DNA of 64,000 nt from Lineus longissimus. Lineage: Eukaryota > Nemertea > Pilidiophora > Heteronemertea > Lineidae. Position numbers and translations under genes: made by a program. The notes below the pieces were generated by a model, which saw only the letters and a program-made list of their open reading frames with translations, made no database searches and had not been told where the DNA came from. Where the stretch lies: the NCBI RefSeq assembly GCF_910592395.1, contig NC_088322.1, positions 184,001-248,000 on the forward strand, given 5' to 3'. Of the stretch, positions 1 to 7,484 are shown in pieces (position 1 is the stretch's first letter; the number at the start of each line of letters is the position of its first letter).

Positions 1-1129
1 AAACGATACTCGATGGTGGTGTCAGGGCGATGTCGTTCGTATTCTGTGTTGGTACGCGTAAAAGCCAAAACGGCAATCTCGTCGCATTGGTTTTCATGAT
101 TGTCACGATTGGCTGTACACTGTCCATTTCAATGGTTTCCCGCTGCTGCTCTTCGTCATTGCCGTTGTTCTTGAGTACGATGTCTTCGAAATACTCACAA
201 CTTTTCATCCTAACCGAAGATCGTGCCATGACGTGTTTCTGGATGGCTAACAGAGGTGATATTTTACACTTTTTGTCTGTCGGATGCAGGGTAAAATCAT
301 CCGTCTCGTACTCATCTGTGCTACTAACCACCTCCTCGTATTTGCAGTCAATCATAGGCTGCAATGGAACAGCGTCGGCAAAACGGGCAAAGAACGACAG
401 GCACTTGGCACCCAACGAACGTTCGGCCATAGTTTCCGCAACGTCCTCTTCTAACAGTATGGTTTCTTCCGAGTCGTATCCGGTTGTATCATCTTCCCGT
501 GACACAACCGCAGCCGAATCTAAACCACCGCAATTGACCATATTGTTGTCACCTTCGTATGGCGCTATCATTGACATTCCCAACACGAAATGCATCGCCG
601 ACGTCTCCTGCAAAAAGTACTTCAATTCAGAGACAGACATCAGAATAGGAGTTATCTTCATTTGACTCAATAGCATCTCGAGTACGTTCATCCATGTTTC
701 CATGCTTGTAACCAATGGTGCATCTGAAGTTGACATTATGTATTCGGATGTATAGAACACGTACACCGATATGAGCTTGTACTTTTCTTCTGGTTGAATG
801 TTGCCCAGACACATATCTTCGATAACCGAGTAGACGTCATCCAGTGGTGTATGTTGGATGTGAATATTTGTTGTCAGCTTGGCGAAAACGTATCTTGCGC
901 ATTCGCTACATGGCCGTGTGGATCCAGAACGACAAATGTGTGTCGTGTCCAGCTTTGGTACATGATTGTCTGCTCGAGAACATGAGCAGTAGATGCTTTT
1001 CGCTTTGCAGTGACAACAATATTCAGCCGATTTCGTGTACAGGTAGAAATGCTTGTGTATATTGACAGCTTCTACGTAGAGTTTTTCGATAAGATTACTC
1101 TTGCCCATGCTGGTGTCCCGGTGTGTCAT
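1..1129 (-). CDS. Cys-rich virus-like protein, incomplete at the window edge
   Basis: On the minus strand one frame stays open from the ATG at 1129 (a second ATG lies seven codons later, at 1108) to the edge of the window, about 376 codons, so the C-terminus is missing. The first hundred residues hold a cluster of cysteines (CCHCKAK, CSCSRAD, CRSGSTRPCSEC) that look zinc-binding. The rest is acidic and mixed, with no membrane segment noticed. The gene lies 86 bp downstream of the stop of the next minus-strand gene, in the same direction, and the gap carries a GTGTCCAGGTGTCT motif. I do not recognise the family. The plus-strand frame over 30-665 is its shadow. Confidence 0.6.
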   Translation of the reverse strand, partial: MTHRDTSMGKSNLIEKLYVEAVNIHKHFYLYTKSAEYCCHCKAKSIYCSCSRADNHVPKLDTTHICRSGSTRPCSECARYVFAKLTTNIHIQHTPLDDVYSVIEDMCLGNIQPEEKYKLISVYVFYTSEYIMSTSDAPLVTSMETWMNVLEMLLSQMKITPILMSVSELKYFLQETSAMHFVLGMSMIAPYEGDNNMVNCGGLDSAAVVSREDDTTGYDSEETILLEEDVAETMAERSLGAKCLSFFARFADAVPLQPMIDCKYEEVVSSTDEYETDDFTLHPTDKKCKISPLLAIQKHVMARSSVRMKSCEYFEDIVLKNNGNDEEQQRETIEMDSVQPIVTIMKTNATRLPFWLLRVPTQNTNDIALTPPSSIV

Positions 1130-1177
1130 GCAAAAATGATCATACAATTTGGTCTGCTTGCCTACGAATAACCCCAA

Positions 1178-1213
1178 CAAATGTGTCCATGTATCTGTGT
1201 CCAGGTGTCTGGG
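1178..1213. promoter_or_regulatory. GTGTCC-type repeat in a viral intergenic gap
   Basis: The sequence holds GTGTCCATGTATCT followed by GTGTCCAGGTGTCT, two near-repeats of one motif, directly upstream of the minus-strand gene starting at 1129. The same motif occurs in other gaps of the virus-like block, at 7444, 22012, 38320 and 41414. A promoter or binding role is inference only. Confidence 0.35.
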
Positions 1214-1215
1214 TA

Positions 1216-3381
1216 TCAAGTGATTGGTTCAGTTTTCTGTTTCCAATTTTCCAATACAGTTTCGGTCACTGTATTGTGTCCATCTAGTTTTTGTGTGTTT
1301 TTGGAGATTGAGTTGATGATGATATCCCATAGGATGGCATTTTTGTCAATTTTCAATCGGTCTTCGTTTTTGAACGGCACAACATACGTACCGGCACCAC
1401 TAATCGACTGTTGTTGTTGTTCTAAGTAGTCCAACAAAATCAACTTGATCGTATTACCAACGCCTGTGCAACTGCTACCGCAGTCTCTACTCAGGTTTGA
1501 TGACAAGTTTGTGTAAATTAGCGAATAGAATGGGGAAATGTTTTCTTTGCAATCATTCAGCGCAATCAAGTAAATAATGTTGTCAATGCCAAAACGATAG
1601 AAGGCACTAGTTTTTACACAGAACGTAGGTCTTGTGGGATCGTATCGTTGAGCAATGACCAAATCCCGTGTAATTTCCACGCTCTTGTTGCCTATCAAGT
1701 GAAGCTTATACTGGGGCAGTTGTTGGTGCTGTTGTTTAGACTGTTGTTGTTTCTTTTCGGGTTGTTTCACCGGTGTAGTCAACAGTGGTTTGACACTGGC
1801 CGCTTTTTCGTGTTCGGCAGCTAGCCGACTTTTCTCTTCGGATGGGACAGGTGTGTAGAACAGTAACGTATCGGTGGGCAACGGAGACAGGTGTTCACCG
1901 ACCGTCGTTTGTCGTCGACCACCCTCTTTCACAACCATGGTGTTAATACGTTCGACATACAATTTGACCACTTGAGAGTTGCAAAATATAGAATGTTCGT
2001 TGTATGCTACGATTCTCTGTACATGAAATATGAGCACGTCCATAAACGTCCGAGTCGCCTCGTCTTCGATGAACGGCGAAGCAACCTGCTCCATCATCTG
2101 TGCCAGCAAACAGTTCTCCTTGTCCATGAACGGTAGCAGCAGCGAACAACACACCGAATACCACAAGTGCGGAATAAAATTATACCGGTACAACGACCAG
2201 TCGTCTTCATTGTCGCCTCCGCCGCCTCCGCCGCCACCGCCAACGCTACTGGCGACTAGGGGTTGATCAATAGCGGCGCCCATAGTGTAATCGAGTCCAC
2301 CTTCAATCAGTCCTGTCATTATGATATCACCATTGCGATGGTCGACTACGACGGCATGTTCCATCATGTCATTGTTTTTCTCGTGTAACGTAGCAACATG
2401 CCAGACAGCGTCGTGTTCTGATGACGACATCACCACCAATTCGGGAAAGTAAAGAGTTGCAAATCGTCTCGATTTTATATTAGCCAACAGTAGAGCGGTC
2501 AACGGATCTTGTTGAAAACTACGTTCGTTCAACGGCAAGAATATTTTATGAGCCGCAGTTCTATCCATGAAAAAACTTGGCGACAATGGCAACCAAAAAT
2601 GTTTGACTACAAGGCCGTCGACGTGATATCGACAAGAACCTAGCTGGCGTTGGTAAGACGGATACAATTCCGGATAGTCGTTCATGTGCTCTTTGTTGAT
2701 ATTATCCCCCATGTAGTCGAGTACGACTTCTAACATGCTGATAGAGATTTCTGTTTCTTTGTCCAAAGCAGCGTCAACATTTTGCCACCGATCTTTTGGT
2801 GCTGCACTTCTACCACCCGTGCGTACGATTGCTAGACAATTACTGATGTTGGTCAGCGTCATTAGATTGTTGTTGTCGTTTGAGCCCAGTATACCCTGCA
2901 TTAGTCGACTGCTGTGGTAGGCTAATCGCTGTCGGTTGCTCATCAACTGTACGTGTCTCCCGCCCAAATCGGGAACGGTGATCAGTCGCAGTCGAAACAG
3001 CGAGCTCTCCAACGTCATGTTCATTTCTTGTGGAGTAGTATCCGGATGAGTATTGGCACCACCACCACCACCATCAATGCTGGGAAAGGTAAAGTTGAAC
3101 GAGAATATTTGCAAACCGGGTGCTATCGTGTACACTTTAACGCCATTGTTCGGGTAGAACATAAACCCTATACCACCTTTGTCCGCGGAACCGAAAATTT
3201 GCATCAGTGCAAATACGAGTTCGACCAGTGTGTCCACGGCGCATCTGTACGGTCGTTCCGAGTTATGTCCGAATACGTTACGAAAGACCGTTTTCGTCAC
3301 GTGCGATAGGTTAATAAACATGGATTGTACTCTTGAGTGTAAGCTTGATAAGCTGTAAGCTTGATAAGCATTAGGAGCCAT
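1216..3381 (-). CDS. Large virus-like protein of unknown function (about 721 aa)
   Basis: A long minus-strand frame ends at 1216. The first ATG is at 3381. An ATG at 3321, just after the tandem repeat, is an alternative start and would shorten the overlap with the upstream gene to about 25 bp. The protein is mixed alpha/beta in composition, with a run of Gly around the middle (encoded by GGN triplets near 2220) and a Gln/Lys-rich segment near 1730-1800. I saw no catalytic motif, signal peptide or clear membrane span. The size and position in a run of minus-strand genes would suit a structural protein, but that is inference. The family is not recognised. Confidence 0.7.
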   Translation of the reverse strand: MAPNAYQAYSLSSLHSRVQSMFINLSHVTKTVFRNVFGHNSERPYRCAVDTLVELVFALMQIFGSADKGGIGFMFYPNNGVKVYTIAPGLQIFSFNFTFPSIDGGGGGANTHPDTTPQEMNMTLESSLFRLRLITVPDLGGRHVQLMSNRQRLAYHSSRLMQGILGSNDNNNLMTLTNISNCLAIVRTGGRSAAPKDRWQNVDAALDKETEISISMLEVVLDYMGDNINKEHMNDYPELYPSYQRQLGSCRYHVDGLVVKHFWLPLSPSFFMDRTAAHKIFLPLNERSFQQDPLTALLLANIKSRRFATLYFPELVVMSSSEHDAVWHVATLHEKNNDMMEHAVVVDHRNGDIIMTGLIEGGLDYTMGAAIDQPLVASSVGGGGGGGGGDNEDDWSLYRYNFIPHLWYSVCCSLLLPFMDKENCLLAQMMEQVASPFIEDEATRTFMDVLIFHVQRIVAYNEHSIFCNSQVVKLYVERINTMVVKEGGRRQTTVGEHLSPLPTDTLLFYTPVPSEEKSRLAAEHEKAASVKPLLTTPVKQPEKKQQQSKQQHQQLPQYKLHLIGNKSVEITRDLVIAQRYDPTRPTFCVKTSAFYRFGIDNIIYLIALNDCKENISPFYSLIYTNLSSNLSRDCGSSCTGVGNTIKLILLDYLEQQQQSISGAGTYVVPFKNEDRLKIDKNAILWDIIINSISKNTQKLDGHNTVTETVLENWKQKTEPIT

Positions 3382-4106
3382 CCACACAGAGCGTACAGTA
3401 TCGAAAATGCACTGTCCAGAGTGGAGTTCCCCACGCTAGTGAAACCGTTGGGATTTTTCTTGTACATGTCCACTATACTGTTCATGTAAGTGGTCAAGTC
3501 GAACGATTCGTCTAGGTACAAATCTCGTCTACAACAGACTGTGTACAAGTCTGCGTCTTTCCATAAAATATCGTGATCCAATTCCTTCCGCTGCTCGTAC
3601 GTCCATCCGATGAGAATAAAATTGTTAACGTTCACCTGTTGCAACTGTTCGCCTCGATTGTGTGACATCAGAACGTGTTTGTATATGAAATCGCGAAATG
3701 CGCAACACCACTTGTGCCACAAAGACGTCGAGTATAATTCTCTATCGAGCGCCACATCGACATTAGCAGCAGGAGCAGCAGCAGCACCAGCGCCAACTAA
3801 ACGTTGAAACTCTTCTAGACATTGGACTAGATTTTGACACATTGCCAGCGTGCTAATGGACGAGATGTATTGATTATTTTGCGAGTACTTATCCATCTCA
3901 CTCTGGAACAGCAGCAGTTTATTTGTACCGCCCCCGCCGCCGCTCGGTTGGTTTGTAGCAGCAGCAGTAGTGGTGGTGGTAAACATTGAACCGGCGTCTA
4001 CATACTGATCGTGTATGATCGGCTTCAAAACGTGGACATATGTAGATTCTATGCATTCTCGTGAGATAAAGTTGAAATCCCATTTTGAAAACGTGGGATC
4101 CTGCAT
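3297..4106 (-). CDS. Virus-like protein of unknown function, overlapping the next gene
   Basis: A 269-codon minus-strand frame starts at ATG 4106. Its last 80 bp overlap the following gene in another frame. Near the C-terminus a hydrophobic stretch (AFSILYALCGWLLMLI) could be a membrane segment. Short Thr, Ala and Gly homopolymers come from triplet repeats near 3770 and 3950. The C-terminal end lies on a 16-bp tandem duplication (3339-3370), so this tail may be altered. The relation to the next gene is unclear: they may be two overlapping genes or one gene split by a frameshift. No family recognised. Confidence 0.6.
   Translation of the reverse strand: MQDPTFSKWDFNFISRECIESTYVHVLKPIIHDQYVDAGSMFTTTTTAAATNQPSGGGGGTNKLLLFQSEMDKYSQNNQYISSISTLAMCQNLVQCLEEFQRLVGAGAAAAPAANVDVALDRELYSTSLWHKWCCAFRDFIYKHVLMSHNRGEQLQQVNVNNFILIGWTYEQRKELDHDILWKDADLYTVCCRRDLYLDESFDLTTYMNSIVDMYKKNPNGFTSVGNSTLDSAFSILYALCGWLLMLIKLTAYQAYTQEYNPCLLTYRT
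3339..3370. repeat. 16-bp tandem duplication at a gene overlap
   Basis: GTAAGCTTGATAAGCT is followed directly by GTAAGCTTGATAAGCA. It lies in the overlap of the two minus-strand genes and alters the reading of both frames. Confidence 0.9.
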
Positions 4107-4137
4107 GTTGCTGTTGCTACTGCTGTGCGGCGTTGTT

Positions 4138-4824
4138 TCAGCATAGACAATGCGAAGTAAATGTACACTCGTAATACGTTATTTCGTCTTCTGCTGGCCA
4201 CGCAGAACGTTCAAGTGTTTTGTAAGTCTCTGTGATGGCAGTAGTTGCTCCCGTTGCATGATGTTCACGTAGGACATTTTCCATCGGTGATTCAATGGGA
4301 AGTGGCAGCACACCACCACCAGAGTCAAACACATTTACAAAATCACCATGATGAAATTTCTCGCTATGATCGAGAGGTCTAATGTACAAGTTGTTCTCTT
4401 GACACAGACGATTCGTTTCGTTCATAGCCTCTAACCAGTAGTCTTCCAAAACGGCTTGCGATGAATGATCATGTTGTGATTGGTGTACAAATAATGTTAG
4501 CGTTTTCAATTTAGAATCATAACCCACGATAAATGGTTGTTGTCTACTGTCATCCTGCCGCCCAATAACCTTGACATAGCGAATTAATGAATAGTAGTCG
4601 AACAGCGTAACCTGATCCACACTTATATCATTGGGTTTCACCCGTAACACAATCAGTGGTGGCGATGATGAACCACTGCCATGGTCACCAGTCCGAAAAA
4701 CAGCATAACGTCGTCGTTGGGAACGGTTCAATATCAAGTCGACCTTGTGTGTCAAATTTACTGGAGAATACAAGGCCTTGGATCTGGGTATGATTACCAT
4801 TTCCGGTGTTGGCTTCGACCCCAT
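4138..4824 (-). CDS. Virus-like protein of unknown function (228 aa)
   Basis: A minus-strand frame starts at ATG 4824 and ends 31 bp before the next minus-strand start at 4106. The N-terminus is basic (QRRRYAVF near residue 37). The middle contains beta-type alternation (IVLRVKPND, PFIVGYDSKLKTLTLFV). There is no signal peptide or membrane span. The short spacing to both neighbours, all in the same direction, suggests one transcription block. No family recognised. Confidence 0.65.
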   Translation of the reverse strand: MGSKPTPEMVIIPRSKALYSPVNLTHKVDLILNRSQRRRYAVFRTGDHGSGSSSPPLIVLRVKPNDISVDQVTLFDYYSLIRYVKVIGRQDDSRQQPFIVGYDSKLKTLTLFVHQSQHDHSSQAVLEDYWLEAMNETNRLCQENNLYIRPLDHSEKFHHGDFVNVFDSGGGVLPLPIESPMENVLREHHATGATTAITETYKTLERSAWPAEDEITYYECTFTSHCLC

Positions 4825-4837
4825 TACTATTTTCTTA

Positions 4838-6499
4838 TTATTGACTGCTGTTCTTGTATAGCAACAGAAATCGTTGAATCACATTGTAAATGGTGACATG
4901 TCGGTAATGGGTAACGTGTAATTTTAACCGAACATCAGCCGGTAATGCGGCGAATGCTTTAATGAAAGCTCTGTAACGAATGTTCGTATGAACACACGCA
5001 AATTTCAACCCGCATCCTCTACACACGTACTCGGTCAGTACCAGCGCAGTTTCGTGTACGTTTATTCTAGTTCGATTATCTTCTTCTTCTTCTTCTGTTC
5101 CTCGGGTGGTCCTCTTTCTGTTCATATCAACACAAGTATTGTACACTTCTGTCACAAAACCAATTGCCTTCTGAATGCAAGTGCTTTCGTCTCGCGGATC
5201 TGAACCCAACAGACGTGCATTACAAGCTCGATACTCGCTCATTAAACGGTCCCTCTCGTTTTGATCATTACCACCTTCTACTACTACTGGACGTGTTGAC
5301 AATCTTCTACTCTTTGTTGATTCTTGCATTTGCTTCATAACCATATAACGTATGTAACGATCGTGTCGCTCTTGTAAACAACACGATTTTCTAACTAGTG
5401 TTGTACTCTTCACGATCGATGATGTGTTTGACGCTTCGCTGACTTTTGACTTTTTGACGACAAGTCCACAACACGACTTTGTATTGTAGGGTAACATGAC
5501 AGAATTTACTACATTGGTCTGTTCACCTGACAGCGGTGGTGAGGTTTCAAAATCAAAGTTGTCTTTCAACCCAACTGGCGTGTCCGAGTACAACATGTAC
5601 ACTTCTTTCGATCTCTCACAGGCTTTGCACATAAATATGCTCATGTCGGTAAAGTGGTACCGAGTGGTTACCGTGGTGTCATCATCACCATGATGATTAT
5701 CATCATCATCATATTGCTCTTTAGCTGACGGGACCAAAATTGTCGCTATATTAACTGCTGCCGCAGTCGAGTGGTGTTTTCGTTTTGTTCCTGCACAACG
5801 TCTGGTACTACATTCCTCACTGTTGTTTGGTGCAGCAGCAGCTACAACGTGTCTGACCATTTCGTTCAACTGAGTAGCCGTACAAATCTTGACTTTTAAT
5901 TCATTCCGACATATTCGCTTGCCCCCAAAACACTGACCGTGTATTCCCATATCAGGCCCCGAAGGTCTCTTTCCACTTTTCGCCTCTATAAGATTGACCA
6001 CGTCTGTAAAGTGAAATTGATGCACATATTGAAACGTGCGGTCATCATCGTCATTGATTGTATCCACGTATAGATCTACACGTTTCAATGCTGGGCAGCC
6101 GTCTAATGAACAACTCGTACACTTTACGTTGGTGTTTTCGATGCGCAATTTAGCTCGAGAAGATTTTTTATTCTTCACGTCAGACGACCAACCACACCTG
6201 GTGCACACTAGGATGCTTCTAGTTGCACTAAGCGCATTGTCGAAGTCCTGTTCCAAGAGAGCTGGCTGTTGTAGACTACTCGCCCAACCACGACACAATG
6301 TGGTACACAAGCATCCACCGGCCGCGTTCACCACAACCAGTTTTCGCTTCAGTCGAGCACAACTGGCCGAGACCATGTCTTCTCGAATGCACAACTCAGC
6401 CAAGCTGTGACTGTGTCTACGCTCAGAAACGCCGGAATCGAGCAAGCGGTTTTCAGCCAGACACAACGAAATTAGTCTGTGCAACGATAGTCTACCCAT
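4838..6499 (-). CDS. Zinc-ribbon-like Cys-rich virus-like protein (about 553 aa)
   Basis: I chose the ATG at 6499; the open frame continues upstream but only with a GTG. Several CxxC pairs are spaced along the protein: CTRCGW with CTSCSLDGC in the first third, CKACER in the middle, and CRGCGLKFAC near the C-terminus. This arrangement suggests several zinc-binding knuckles. There are basic patches (KRKHH, RKRTTRG) and an acidic Glu run (EEEEED) near the C-terminal third. A nucleic-acid-binding or regulatory role is inference from the zinc pairs. It ends 14 bp before the next gene in the same direction. Confidence 0.65.
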   Translation of the reverse strand: MGRLSLHRLISLCLAENRLLDSGVSERRHSHSLAELCIREDMVSASCARLKRKLVVVNAAGGCLCTTLCRGWASSLQQPALLEQDFDNALSATRSILVCTRCGWSSDVKNKKSSRAKLRIENTNVKCTSCSLDGCPALKRVDLYVDTINDDDDRTFQYVHQFHFTDVVNLIEAKSGKRPSGPDMGIHGQCFGGKRICRNELKVKICTATQLNEMVRHVVAAAAPNNSEECSTRRCAGTKRKHHSTAAAVNIATILVPSAKEQYDDDDNHHGDDDTTVTTRYHFTDMSIFMCKACERSKEVYMLYSDTPVGLKDNFDFETSPPLSGEQTNVVNSVMLPYNTKSCCGLVVKKSKVSEASNTSSIVKSTTLVRKSCCLQERHDRYIRYMVMKQMQESTKSRRLSTRPVVVEGGNDQNERDRLMSEYRACNARLLGSDPRDESTCIQKAIGFVTEVYNTCVDMNRKRTTRGTEEEEEDNRTRINVHETALVLTEYVCRGCGLKFACVHTNIRYRAFIKAFAALPADVRLKLHVTHYRHVTIYNVIQRFLLLYKNSSQ

Positions 6500-6571
6500 T
6501 TTATAGTAGACCAAATTGTGAATGGCCACGTTTCTAGCCAAGTTTATCGGAGGCACGACTGGTGGTGAAGG

Positions 6572-6826
6572 CTAATCATTGTCTTCTGCTGCTGCTGCTG
6601 CGCCGTTGCCGACAGAATGTGGTCTCTGCGGTATGTATGTCATGCGTTTAGTGATGTATTCGACATTGACGTTTTCCAACCGCCTCTTTATCTTGGTACG
6701 CACGGTACTGTGTAACTTTTGATAGTTGGAAAATTTCATCAACATTTTATTCGTTGAATTCCCATCGTCTGTTATAGCGTGCAGTTTCGTGACCAGGTTT
6801 CGCACGCTTTGGTTATTGACGCGTGG

Positions 6827-6864
<38 letters not shown>

Positions 6865-7342
6865 TTGACTTTCTCCGAGCTACTACCCCATCCACTGTTT
6901 TCTTGTCATCGTCGCCTTTTGTTGCAATTAGTAGCTCTGTTACCAGTTTGGCACATTTGGTCAGTGTAGAGTTGGGATAGTTTGCATCGCCAGCTAAACA
7001 CGGTACCAGAGTCTCTGAAACTGTATTGATAACATCTAGTCTCAATATAAACGAGCACAATTGTATTGCTTCAATCAACAACAACGAGGGTGGGGATGTT
7101 CTGCTGTTGGACATGTTGTTCTTGTTCATTAGTCCTCTCACAAATGTACGGCCGTCGTTTTCTTCCAATAGCAAATCACGAATGACTTTATGCATATACA
7201 GACCATCTTCTTCTCCATCATCATCATGCACGTTCGTCGTCGGCGGTACAACAGTGCCGGGAAACTCGACAAACAGGTCGTCCAGATTGTCCAGAAAATA
7301 TTGTCTCACCGCATCAACAACTGTAAGTGCCGACGCAGACAT
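6572..7342 (-). CDS. Ser-rich virus-like protein of unknown function (about 256 aa)
   Basis: The first ATG is at 7342; the frame is open a little further upstream but only with a TTG. An uninterrupted Ser run of about a dozen residues comes from a GAT/ATC-type triplet repeat at 6828-6862. The C-terminal third is strongly basic (RTKIKRRLENV) and ends in an Ala/acidic tail from a CTG repeat. The N-terminal half looks helical. The start faces the glycoprotein gene on the other strand, leaving a 142-bp divergent gap. No family recognised. Confidence 0.6.
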
Positions 7343-7443
7343 TCTATGCGTGTGTGTGCAGCTGCTACTGTACACGGCGGTGTCCAATTGAAAATATTCT
7401 ATTTGTTGTTGAACTCAATTGACCATACTATACCCATTGTTTC

Positions 7444-7465
7444 GTGTCCAGGTGTCTATGTGTCT
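7444..7465. promoter_or_regulatory. GTGTCC-type motif in the divergent gap upstream of the glycoprotein gene
   Basis: GTGTCCAGGTGTCTATGTGTCT lies 20 bp before the glycoprotein ATG and in the divergent gap with the minus-strand gene at 7342. It matches the motif at 1178-1213 and 38320-38335. A regulatory role is inferred from position only. Confidence 0.35.
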
Positions 7466-7484
7466 GCTATGATGATGAATCAAC

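Noticed and set aside
30-665. 211-codon plus-strand ORF
   Set aside because: It lies antisense to a longer continuous minus-strand frame that runs from 1129 to the window edge with Cys clusters.
3339-3370. 16-bp duplication as the sole cause of a split gene
   Set aside because: Removing one unit does not bring the 3297-4106 and 1216-3381 frames into phase, so two overlapping genes remain possible.
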